Origin: Hanleya hanleyi
Lineage: Eukaryota; Mollusca; Polyplacophora; Lepidopleurida; Hanleyidae
Length of the DNA stretch: 64,000 bases
Direction: 5' to 3'
NCBI GenBank assembly: GCA_036873755.1
Contig: JAVTVY010033741.1
Location: forward strand, 1-64,000
The notes beneath the pieces were generated by a model. The model had not been told where the DNA came from, made no database searches, and saw only the letters and a program-made list of their open reading frames with translations. Positions within the stretch are counted from its first letter, which is position 1, and each line of letters begins with the position of its first letter. Positions 38,346 to 51,200 of the stretch are shown in pieces. The translations under genes were made by a program, and so were the position numbers.

Positions 38346-38861
38346 GAGGGGTAAAAACATGGGTCTGTGCCTGATAAAATTTAAGCCTTTTGGGGTTGCA
38401 ACTCATTCATAGAACGCTCCCTGTACATGAACAACTGCACTGACAACTGCATGCCATCATCTGTCAGTCTGAAGACCGGCAAGGTTGAATTCAGTTCAAT
38501 TCAGGAAATTGATCATATGCACAGTGTGCACCCAAACATTAGGAACACAGTTGTAATTAATATAGTAATATACATGTGTGGACACAAATGATTCGTGCAG
38601 AAGCTTCAGGGTAAATCATATGATGTGCAATACAATTATTTGTTAGCAAAATTGAAGGAAATGTTGTCCTTCGTTTAAGATGACACGAAATTCAAAAATC
38701 AGGGATTCAGTACTGCGGGGATTTCCCCGCCAGTTATTTCACATTATACTTCTGAAATAAAATATGGTTCATGTAAAAGCTTTAGGGTAAATGATATGAT
38801 GTGGAATAGAATGACTTCATATAGCAAAATTGAAGGCCCATTATGACTGGAACGGACAAGA

Positions 38862-39890
38862 AGAAGAGAAACTCAGTGGTGCCACCTTCAGGCAGATGTT
38901 GCTGAAATGCAATACGGACTGGCGTCCTGTTGCAAGGAATGCGTATTCCGAATTTCGGAATAATCCAACACAGCATTAGGAAGTTATCGCTTCGAACAGA
39001 TGTACACGGAAAAAAATCTATTTTGACCCAGTGGCGCCACCTTCAGGCCGATGTTGCTGAAATGCAATACGGACTGGCCTCTTGTCGCAAGGAATGCGAA
39101 TGCTGAATTTCGGAAGAATCCAACAAAGCGTTAGGAAGTTATCGCTTCGAACAGACATGCACGGACGTACACGGACATCCACGGATGCAAAGAAGCAAGA
39201 ACTAGTGGCGCCACCTTCAGGCAGATGTTGCTGAAATGCAATACGGACTGGCCTCTTGTCGCAAGGAATGCGAATGCTGAATTTCGGAAGAATCCAACAA
39301 AGCGTTAGAAAGTTATCGCTTCGAACAGACATGCACGGACGTACACGAACATCCACGGACACAAAGAAGTAAGAACCAGTGGCGCCACCTTCAGGCAGAT
39401 GTTGCTGAGATGTAATACAGACTGGCATCTTGTCGCAAGGTATGCATATTCCGAATTTCGGAAGAATCCAACAAAGCGTTAGGAAGTTATCACTTCGAAC
39501 AGACGTACACAGACATTCAAGGATACGAAGAAGCAAGAACTAGTGGCGCCACCTTCCAGCAGATGTTGCTGAAATGCAATACGGACTGGTGTCTTGTCGC
39601 AAGGAATGCGTATGCCGAATTTCGGAAGAATCCAACTAAGCGTTAGAAAGTTATCGCTTCGAACAGACATGCACGGACGTACACGGACATCCACATACGC
39701 AAAGAAGCAAAAACTAGTGGCGCCACCTTCAGGCAGATGTTGCTGAAATGCAATACGGACTGGCGTCTTGCCGCAAGGAATGCATATTCCGAATTTCGAA
39801 AGAATCCAACAAAGCGTTAGGAAGTTATCGCTTCGAACAGACATGGACGGACATCCACGGACACAAAGAAGCAAGAACCATTTTAAAGTC
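38862..39890. repeat. ~173-bp tandem repeat inside the insertion, 6 copies
   Basis: Copies start at GTGGCGCCACCTTCAGGCAG (near 39032, 39205, 39379, 39544 and 39717, with a variant first copy near 38873), spacing 165-174 bp. Each contains TGTTGCTGAAATGCAATACG, AATTTCGGAAGAATCCAAC, GTTATCGCTTCGAACAGAC and a GGACGTACACGGACATCC tail. Long minus-strand frames across it (172 and 145 codons) repeat the same peptide and reflect the unit, not a gene. Confidence 0.93.
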
Positions 39891-40750
39891 CCCGGCCTCG
39901 TTGCGGCGGGGGACAATAACCATACAGAGGGACATGTTGGACTGTACTATCATATAACCATACATAGGGATATGTTGAACTGTCGTATCATATAAACAAT
40001 ACAGAGGGAGATGATTGTCTGTAGCATCATATAACCAGACAGTGGGAGATGTTGGACTGTAGTATCATATAAACAATACAGAGGGAGATGTTGGACTGTA
40101 GTATCATATAAACAATACAGAGGGAGATGATTGTCTGTAGTATCATATAACCAGACAGTAGGAGATGTTGGACTGTAGTATCATATAACCATACAGAGGG
40201 AGATGTTGGACTGTACTATCATATAACCATACAGAGGGAGATGTTGGATTGTAGAATCATACAACCATACAGAGGGAGATGTTGGACTGTAGTATCATAT
40301 AACCATACAGAGGGAGATGTTGGACTGTACTATCATATAACCATACAGAGGGAGATGTTGGACTGTAGTATCATATAACCATACAGAGGGAGATGTTGGA
40401 CTGTACTATCATATAACCATACATAGGGAGATGTTGGGCTGTAGTATCATATAACCATGCAGAGGGAGGTGTTGGACTGTAGTATCATATAACCATACAG
40501 AGGGAGATGTTGGACTGTAGTACCATATAACCATACAGAGGGAGATGTTGGACTGTAGTATCATATAACCATACAGAGGGAGATGTTGAACTGTAGTATC
40601 ATACAACCATACAGAGGGAGATGTTGGACTGTAGTATCATATAACCATACAGAGGGAGATGTTGGACTGTACTATCATATAACCATACAGAGGAAGATGT
40701 TGGACTGTAGTATCATATAACCATACAGAGGGAGATGTTGAACTGTACTA

Positions 40751-42735
40751 TCATATAACCATACATAGGGAGATGTTGGGCTGTAGTATCATATAACCAT
40801 GCAGAGGGAGGTGTTGGACTGTAGAATCATATAACCATACAGAGGGAGATGTTGGACTGTAGTACCATATAACCATACAGAGGGAGATGTTGGACTGTAG
40901 TATCATATAACCATGCAGAGGGAGGCGTTGGACTGTAGTATCATATAACCATACAGAGGGAGATGTTGGACTGTAGTGCCATATAACCATACAGAGGGTG
41001 ATGTTGGACTGTAGTATCATATAACCATGCAGAGGGAGATGTTGGACTGTAGTATCATACAACCATGCAGAGGGAGGTGTTGGACTGTAGTACCATATAA
41101 CCATACAGAGGGAGATGTTGGACTGTAGTACCATATAACCATACATAGGGAGATGTTGGACTGTAGTATCATATAACCATACAGAGGGAGGTGTTGGACT
41201 GTACTATCATATAACCATACAGAGGGAGATGTTGGACTGTAGTATCATATAACCAGACAGAGGGAGATGTTGGACTGTAGTATCATATAACCATACAGAT
41301 GGAGATGATTGTCTGTAGCATCATATAACCAGACAGTGGGAGATGTTGGACTGTAGTATCATATAACCATACAGAGGGAGATGTTGGACTGTAGTATCAT
41401 ATAACCATACAGAGGGAGATGTTGGACTGTACAATCATATACCCATACAGAGGGAGATGTTGGACTGTACTATCATATAACCATACATAGGGAGATGTTG
41501 GACTGTACTATCATATAACCATACAGAGGGAGGTGTTGGACTGTACTATCATATAACCATACATAGGGAGATGTTGGATTGTACTATCATATAACCATAC
41601 AGAGGGAGATGTTGGACTGTAGTAGCATATAACCATACATAGGGAGATGTTGGACTGTAGTTTCATATAACCATACAGAGGGAGGTGTTGGACTGTACTA
41701 TCATATAACCATACAGAGGGAGATGTTGGACTGTACTATCATATAACCATACAGAGGGAGATGTTGGACTGTAGTATCATATAACCATACAGAGGGAGAT
41801 GATTGTCTGTAGCATCATATAACCAGCCAGTGGGAGATGTTGGACTGTACTATCATATAACCATACAGAGGGAGATGTTGGACTGTAGTATCATATAACC
41901 ATACAGAGGGAGATGATTGTCTGTAGCATCATATAACCATACAGAGGGAGATGTTGGACTGTAGTATAATATAACCATACAGAGGGAGATGATTGTCTGT
42001 AGCATCATATAACCAGACAGTGGGAGATGTTGGACTGTAGTATCATATAACCATACAGAGGGAGATGTTGGACTGTAGTATCATATAACCATACAGAGGG
42101 AGATGTTGGACTGTAGTGTCATATAACCATACAGAGGGAGATGATTGTCTGTAGCATCATATAACCATACAGAGGGAGATGTTGGACTGTAGTATCATAT
42201 TACCATACAGAGGGAGATGTTGGACTGTAGTATCATACAACCACATAGAGGGAGATGTTGGGCTGTAGTATCATATAACCATACAGATGAAGAAGTTGGA
42301 CTGTAGTATCTTATAACCATATAGATGGAGGTTTTGGACTGTAGTATCATATAACCGTACGTAGGGAGATATAGGACTGTAGTATCATATAACCACACAG
42401 AGGGAGATGTTGGACTGTAGTATCATATAACCGTGGAGAGGGAGATATAGGACTGTAGTATCATATAAACATACAGGGGGAGATGTTGGACTGTAGTATC
42501 ATATAGCCGTGCAGTGGGGGTATAGGACTGTAGTCTCATATAACCAAACGGAGGGTGAGGTTGGACTGCAGTATCATATAACCGTACCGAGGGAGATTTT
42601 GGACTGTAGTATCATATAAACAAACAGAGGGAGATGTTGGACTGTAGTATCACATAACGAAGCAGAGGGTGCGGTTGAACTGCTGTATCATATAAACGCA
42701 CCGAGGGAGATGTTGGACTGTAGTATCATATAACC
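40751..42735. repeat. Satellite higher-order segment A (copy at 43609-45593)
   Basis: About 2 kb of unit order, including rare variants, recurs 2858 bases to the right. Marker words such as GTAGTAGCATATAACC (41622 and 44480) keep the same offset, and checks near 41941, 42241 and 42421 hold it too. A shorter relative of its left part also lies at 43030-43299. Confidence 0.85.
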
Positions 42736-43608
42736 AAACAGAGGGAGATGTTGGGCCGTAGTATCATATAACCGAACAGAGGGAGATGTTGGACTGCAGT
42801 ATCATATAACCATACAGAGGAAGATGTTGGACTGTAGTATCGTATAACCATACAGGAGAAGGTGTTGGACTGTAGTATCATATAACCATACAGAGGGAGA
42901 TGTTGGACTGTACTATCATATAACCATACAGAGGGAGATGTTGGACTGTAGTATCATATAACCATACAGAGGGAGATGTTGGACTGTACTATCATATAAC
43001 CATACAGAGGAAGATGTTGGACTGTAGTATCATATAACCATACATAGGGAGATGTTGGGCTGTAGTATCATATAACCATGCAGAGGGAGGTGTTGGACTG
43101 TAGAATCATATAACCATACAGAGGGAGATGTTGGACTGTAGTACCATATAACCATACAGAGGGAGATGTTGGACTGTAGTATTATATAACCATACAGAGG
43201 GAGGCGTTGGACTGTAGTATCATATAACCATACAGAGGGAGATGTTGGACTGTAGTGCCATATAACCATACAGAGGGTGATGTTGGACTGTAGTATCATA
43301 TAACCATACAGAGGGAGATGTTGGACTGTAGGGACTGTAGTATCATATAACCATGCAGAGGGAGGTGTTGGACTGTAGTATCATATAACCATACAGAGGG
43401 AGATGTTGGACTGTAGTACCATATAACCATACAGAGGGAGATGTTGGACTGTAGTATCATATAACCATACAGAGGGAGATGTTGGACTGTAGTATCATAT
43501 AACCATACAGAGGGAGATGTTGGACTGTAGTATCATATAACCATACAGAGGGAGATGTTGGACTGTACTATCATATAACCATACAGAGGAAGATGTTGGA
43601 CTGTAGTA

Positions 43609-45593
43609 TCATATAACCATACATAGGGAGATGTTGGGCTGTAGTATCATATAACCATGCAGAGGGAGGTGTTGGACTGTAGAATCATATAACCATACAG
43701 AGGGAGATGTTGGACTGTAGTACCATATAACCATACAGAGGGAGATGTTGGACTGTAGTATCATATAACCATGCAGAGGGAGGCGTTGGACTGTAGTATC
43801 ATATAACCATACAGAGGGAGATGTTGGACTGTAGTGCCATATAACCATACAGAGGGTGATGTTGGACTGTAGTATCATATAACCATGCAGAGGGAGATGT
43901 TGGACTGTAGTATCATATAACCATGCAGAGGGAGGTGTTGGACTGTAGTACCATATAACCATACAGAGGGAGATGTTGGACTGTAGTACCATATAACCAT
44001 ACATAGGGAGATGTTGGACTGTAGTATCATATAACCATACAGAGGGAGGTGTTGGACTGTACTATCATATAACCATACAGAGGGAGATGTTGGACTGTAG
44101 TATCATATAACCATACAGAGGGAGATGTTGGACTGTAGTATCATATAACCATACAGAGGGAGATGATTGTCTGTAGCATCATATAACCAGACAGTGGGAG
44201 ATGTTGGACTGTAGTATCATATAACCATACAGAGGGAGATGTTGGACTGTAGTATCATATAACCATACAGAGGGAGATGTTGGACTGTACAATCATATAC
44301 CCATACAGAGGGAGATGTTGGACTGTACTATCATATAACCATACATAGGGAGATGTTGGACTGTACTATCATATAACCATACAGAGGGAGGTGTTGGACT
44401 GTACTATCATATAACCATACATAGGGAGATGTTGGATTGTACTATCATATAACCATACAGAGGGAGATGTTGGACTGTAGTAGCATATAACCATACATAG
44501 GGAGATGTTGGACTGTAGTTTCATATAACCATACAGAGGGAGGTGTTGGACTGTACTATCATATAACCATACAGAGGGAGATGTTGGACTGTACTATCAT
44601 ATAACCATACAGAGGGAGATGTTGGACTGTAGTATCATATAACCATACAGAGGGAGATGATTGTCTGTAGCATCATATAACCAGACAGTGGGAGATGTTG
44701 GACTGTACTATCATATAACCATACAGAGGGAGATGTTGGACTGTAGTATCATATAACCATACAGAGGGAGATGATTGTCTGTAGCATCATATAACCATAC
44801 AGAGGGAGATGTTGGACTGTAGTATCATATAACCATACAGAGGGAGATGATTGTCTGTAGCATCATATAACCAGACAGTGGGAGATGTTGGACTGTAGTA
44901 TCATATAACCATACAGAGGGAGATGTTGGACTGTAGTATCATATAACCATATAGAGGGAGATGTTGGACTGTAGTGTCATATAACCATACAGAGGGAGAT
45001 GATTGTCTGTAGCATCATATAACCATACAGAGGGAGATGTTGGACTGTAGTATCATATTACCATACAGAGGGAGATGTTGGACTGTAGTATCATACAACC
45101 ATATAGAGGGAGATGTTGGGCTGTAGTATCATATAACCATACAGATGAAGAAGTTGGACTGTAGTATCTTATAACCATATAGATGGAGGTTTTGGACTGT
45201 AGTATCATATAACCGTACGTAGGGAGATATAGGACTGTAGTATCATATAACCATACAGAGGGAGATGTTGGACTGTAGTATCATATAACCGTAGAGAGGG
45301 AGATATAGGACTGTAGTATCATATAAACATACAGGGGGAGATGTTGGACTGTAGTATCATATAGCCGTGCAGTGGGGGTATAGGACTGTAGTATCATATA
45401 ACCAAACGGAGGGTGAGGTTGGACTGCAGTATCATATAACCGTACCGAGGGAGATTTTGGACTGTAGTATCATATAAACAAACAGAGGGAGATGTTGGAC
45501 TGTAGTATCACATAACGAAGCAGAGGGTGCGGTTGAACTGCTGTATCATATAAACGCACCGAGGGAGATGTTGGACTGTAGTATCATATAACC
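43609..45593. repeat. Satellite higher-order segment A' (copy of 40751-42735)
   Basis: Second copy of segment A at offset 2858. The copies stay in step until about 42735/45593, where this copy has an extra CAAACAGATTGAGATG unit. A related third copy at about 50640-52240 lacks that unit, like segment A. Confidence 0.85.
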
Positions 45594-45799
45594 AAACAGA
45601 TTGAGATGTTGGACTGTAGTATCATATAACCAAACAGAGGGAGATGTTGGGCCGTAGTATCATATAACCGAACAGAGGGAGATGTTGGACTGCAGTATCA
45701 TATAACCATACAGAGGAAGATGTTGGACTGTAGTATCGTATAACCATACAGGAGAAGGTGTTGGACTGTACTATCATATAACCATACAGAGGGAGATGT

Positions 45800-48290
45800 T
45801 GGACTGCGATATCATATAACCGTACAGAGGAAGATGTTGGAATGTAGTATCATATAACCATATAAAGGGAGGTGTTGGACTGTAGTATCATATAGCCACA
45901 CAGGGGAGATGTGGAACTGTAGTGCCATATAACCATACATTGGGATATGTTGAACTGTAGTATCATATAAACAATACAGAGGGAGATGATTGTCTGTAGC
46001 ATCATATAACCACACAGTGCGAGATGTTGGACTGTAGTATCGTATAACCATACAGAGGGAGGTGTTGCACTGTAGTATCATATAACCATACAGACAGAGA
46101 TGTTGGACTGTAGTATCATATAACCATATGGCGGGAGATGTTGGATTGAGGTTTCATATAACCGTACAGAGGGAGATGTTGGACTGTAGTATCGTATAAC
46201 CATACAGAGGGAGATGTTGGACTGTAGTATCATATAACCATACAGAGGGGTATGTTGGACTGTAGTATCGTATAGTCATACAGAGGGAGATGTTGAACTA
46301 TAGTATCATATAAACCATACAGGGTGAGATGTTGGACTGTAGTATCATATAACCATACAGAGGGAGATGTTGAACTGTAGTATCATATAAACAATACAGA
46401 GGGAGATGATTGTCTGTAGCATCATATAACCACACAGTGGGAGATGTTGGACTGTAGTATCGTATAACCATACAGAGGGAGGTGTTGCACTGTAGTATCA
46501 TATAACCATACAGACAGAGATGTTGGACTGTATTATCATATAACCATATGGCGGGAGATGTTGGATTGAGCTTTCATATAACGTACAGAGGGAGATGTTG
46601 GACTGTAGTATCGTATAACCATACAGAGGGAGATGTTGGACTGTAGTATCATATAACCATACAGAGGGGTATGTTGGACTGTAGTATCGTATAGTCATAC
46701 AGAGGGAGATGTTGAACTATAGTATCATATAAACCATACAGGGTGAGATGTTGGACTGTAGTATCATATAACTCATATAACCACACAGAGGGAGATGTTG
46801 GACTGTAGTATCATATAACCATACAGAGGGAGATGTTGAACTGTTGTATCACATAACCATACAGAGGGAGATGTTGAACTGTAGTATCATATAACCATAT
46901 GGCGGCAGATATTGGACTGTAGTATCATATAACCATGCAGAGGGAGATGTTGGACTGTAGTATCATATAAACAATACAGAGGGAGATGATTGTCTGTAGC
47001 ATCATATAACCACACAGTGGGAGATGTTGGACTGTAGTATCGTATAACCACACAGAGGGAGGTGTTGCACTGTAGTATCATATAACCATACAGACAGAGA
47101 TGTTGGACTGTAGTATCATATAACCATATGGCGGGAGATGTTGGATTGAGGTTTCATATAACCGTACAGAGGGAGATGTTGGACTGTAGTATCGTATAAC
47201 CATACAGAGGGAGATGTTGGACTGTAATATCATATAACCATACAGAGGGGTATGTTGGACTGTAGTATCGTATAGTCATACAGAGGGAGATGTTGAACTA
47301 TAGTATCATATAAACCATACAGGGTGAGATGTTGGACTGTAGTATCATATAACCATACAGAGGGAGATGTTGAACTGTAGTATCATATAGACAATACAGA
47401 GGGAGATGATTGTCTGTAGCATCATATAACCACACAGTGGGAGATGTTGGACTGTAGTATCGTATAACCATACAGAGGGAGGTGTTGCACTGTAGTATCA
47501 TATAACCATACAGACAGAGATGTTGGACTGTAGTATCATATAACCATATGGCGGGAGATGTTGGATTGAGGTTTCATATAACCGTACAGAGGGAGATGTT
47601 GGACTGTAGTATCGTATAACCATACAGAGGGAGATGTTGGACTGTAGTATCATATAACCATACAGAGGGGTATGTTGGACTGTAGTATCGTATAGTCATA
47701 CAGAGGGAGATGTTGAACTATAGTATCATATAAACCATACAGGGTGAGATGTTGGACTGTAGTATCATATAACTCATATAACCACACAGAGGGAGATGTT
47801 GGACTGTAGTATCATATAACCATACAGAGGGAGATGTTGAACTGTTGTATCACATAACCATACAGAGGGAGATGTTGAACTGTAGTATCATATAACCATA
47901 TGGCGGCAGATATTGGACTGTAGTATCATATAACCATGCAGAGGGAGATGTTGGACTGTAGTATCATATAACCATGCAGAGGCAGATGTTGGACTGTAGT
48001 ATCATATGACCATACAGAGGGAGATGTTGGACTGTAGTATCATATAACCATATGGCGAGAGATGTTTAACTGTAGTATCATATAACCATGCAGACGGAGA
48101 TGTTGGACTGTAGTATCATATAACCATACAGAGGGAGATGTTGGGCTGTAGTATCATATTACCATACAGATGAAGATGTTGGACTGTAGTATCATATAAC
48201 CATATAGATGGAGGTGTTGGACTGTAGTATCATATAACCGTACGGAGGGAGATATAGGACTGTAGTATCATATAACCATACAGAGGGAGA
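45800..48290. repeat. Satellite higher-order segment B (copy at about 52243-54665)
   Basis: About 2.4 kb matching the region 6443 bases to the right (offset 6405 after a lost unit near 47.7/54.1 kb). Within it a roughly 1000-bp higher-order unit is repeated twice: equivalent positions recur at spacings of 420, 580 and 420 bases (46081, 46501, 47081, 47501). A 10-base slip, AACTCATATAACC, marks 46770 and 47771 and their copies near 53212 and 54176. Confidence 0.85.
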
Positions 48291-51200
48291 TGTTGGACTG
48301 TACTATCATATAACCAAACGGAGGGTGAGGTTGGACTGCAGTATCATATAACCGTACCGAGGGAGATGTTGGACTGTAGTATCATATAACGACGCAGAGG
48401 GTGCGGTTGGACTGCTGTATGATATAAACGTACCGAGGGAGATGTTGGGCCGTAGTATCATATAACCAAATAGAGGGAGATGTTGGACTGCAGCATCATA
48501 TAACCAAACAGAGGGAGATGTTGGACTGCAGTATCATATAACCATAACGAGGGAGATGGTCGACTGTAGTCTCATATAACCATACAGAGGGATATGTTGG
48601 ACTATAGTATCATATAACTAAACAGAGCGAGGTGTTGGACTGTAGTATCATATAGCCAAACAGATTGAGATGTTGGACTGTAGTATCATATAACCAAACA
48701 GAGGAAGATGTTGGGCCGTAGTATCATATAACCAAACAGAGGGAGATGTTGGACTGCAGCATCATATAACCAAACAGAGGGAGATATTGGACTGTAGTAT
48801 CAAATAGCCGTGCAGAGGGGGGTATAGGGCTGTAGTATCATATAACCATACAGAGGGAGATGTTGTACTGTACTATCATATAACCATACAGAGGAAGACG
48901 TTGGACTGTAGTATCGTATAACCATACAGAAGAAGATGTTGAACTGTAGTATCATATAACCATGCAGAGGGAGATGTTGGACTGTACTGTCATATAACCA
49001 TACAGAGGGAGATGTTGGACTGTAATATCATCTAACCGTACAGAGGAAGATGTTGGACTGTATTATCATATAACCTTACAGAGGGAGATGTTGGACTGTA
49101 GTATCATATAGCCATACAGGGGAGATGTTGAACTGTAGTGTCATATAACCATACAGAGGGAGGTGATGGACTGTAGTACCATATAACCATACAGAGGAAG
49201 ATGTTGGACTGTAGTTCCATATAACCATACAGAGGGTGATGTTGGTCTGTAGTATCACATAACCATAGAGATGGAGGTGATGGACTGTAGTATCATATAA
49301 CCTTACAGAGGAAGATGTTGGACTGTAGAATCATATAACCATACAGAGGGAGATGTTGGACTGTAGTATCATATTACCATACAGAGGGAGATGTTGGACT
49401 GTAGTATCATATAACCATATAGAGGGAGATGTTGGGCTGTAGTATCATATAACCATACAGATGAAGAAGTTGGACTGTAGTATCTTATAACCATATAGAT
49501 GGAGGTGTTGGACTGTAGTATCATTTTACCGTACGTAGGGAGATATAGGACTGTAGTATCATATAACCATACAGAGGGAGATGTTGGACTGTAGTATCAT
49601 ATAACCGTGGAGAGGGAGGTATAGGACTGTAGTATCATATAAACTTACAGGGGGAGATGTTGGACTGTAGTATCATATAGCCGTGCAGAGGGGGTATAGG
49701 ACTGTAGTATCATATAACCAAACGGAGGGTGAGGTTGCACTGCAGTATCATATAACCGCACCGAGGGAGATTTTGGACTGTATTATCATATAAACAAACA
49801 GAGGGAGATGTTGGACTGTAGTATCACATAACGAAGCAGAGGGTGCGGTTGGACTGCTGTTTCCTATAAACGCACCGAGAGAGATGTTAGACTGTAGTAT
49901 CATATAACCAAACAGATTGAGATGTTGGACTGCAGTATCATATAACCAAACAGAGGGAGATGTTGGGCCGTAGTATCATATAACCGAACAGAGGGAGATG
50001 TTGGACTGCAGTATGATATAACCAAACAGAGGGAGATATTGGACTGTAGTATCATATAGCCGTGCAGAGAGAGATGTTGTACTGTACTATCATAGAACCA
50101 TACAGAGGAAGATGTTGGACTGTAGTATCGTATAACCATACAGAAGAAGATGTTGGACTGTAGTATCATATAACCATACATAGGGAGATGTTGGACTGCA
50201 GTATCATATAACCATACAGAGGGAGGTGTTGCACTGTACTATCATATAACCATACAGAGGGAGATGTTGGACTGTAGTATCATATAACCATACAGAGGGA
50301 GATGTTGGACTGTACTATCATATATCCATACAGAGGGAGATGTTGGACTGTAATATCATATAACCGTACAGGGGAAGATGTTGTACTGTAGTATCATATA
50401 ACCATACAAAGGGAGATGTTGGACTGTAGTATCATATAGCCATAGAGGGGAGATGTGGAACTGTAGTGCCATATAACCATACATAGGGATATGTTGAACT
50501 GTAGTATCATATAAACAATACAGAGGGAGATGATTGTCTGTAGCATCATATAACCACACAGTGGGAGATGTTGGACTGTAGTATCGTATAACCATACAGA
50601 GGGAGATGTTGGACTGTAGTATCATATAACCATACAGACAGAGATGTTGGACTGTAGTATCATATAACCATACAGAGGGAGATGATTGTCTGTAGCATCA
50701 TATAACCAGACAGTGGGAGATGTTGGACTGTAGTATCATATAACCATACAGAGGGAGATGTTGGACTGTAGTATCATATAACCATACAGAGGGAGATGTT
50801 GGACTGTACAATCATATACCCATACAGAGGGAGATGTTGGACTGTACTATCATATAACCATACATAGGGAGATGTTGGACTGTACTATCATATAACCATA
50901 CAGAGGGAGGTGTTGGACTGTACTATCATATAACCATACATAGGGAGATGTTGGACTGTACTATCATATAACCATAAAGAGGGAGATGTTGGACTGTAGT
51001 AGCATATAACCATACATAGGGAGATGTTGGACTGTAGTATCATATAACCATACAGAGGGAGGTGTTGGACTGTACTATCATATAACCATACAGAGGGAGA
51101 TGTTGGACTGTACTATCATATAACCATACAGAGGGAGATGTTGGACTGTAGTATCATATAACCATACAGAGGGAGATGATTGTCTGTAGCATCATATTAC

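Larger units (their letters stand above)
36509..39916. mobile_element. 3.4-kb repeat-rich insertion in the satellite, probable non-autonomous transposon
   Basis: The insert splits one 38-bp unit: the array stops at ATCATA and resumes at TAACCATACAG. Near its ends are inverted termini GTCCCCCGCCGAAATG (36528 onward) and, complemented, GTCCCCCGCCGCAACG (39914 backward), 14 of 16 matching. The right end alone can also fold as GTCCCC...GGGGAC. Inside are two different internal repeat series and no transposase frame. No clear target duplication was seen. Terminal repeats with internal arrays and no protein suggest a non-autonomous DNA element, but its superfamily is unknown. Confidence 0.65.

Noticed and set aside
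38782..39916. 172- and 145-codon minus-strand frames with a repeated peptide in the insertion
   Set aside because: The same peptide recurs with the 173-bp DNA repeat and frames shift between copies. No protein family is recognised.
36509..39916. Helitron insertion
   Set aside because: The host site is split without duplication, as in Helitrons, but no TC start or CTRR end next to a terminal hairpin was found in either orientation.
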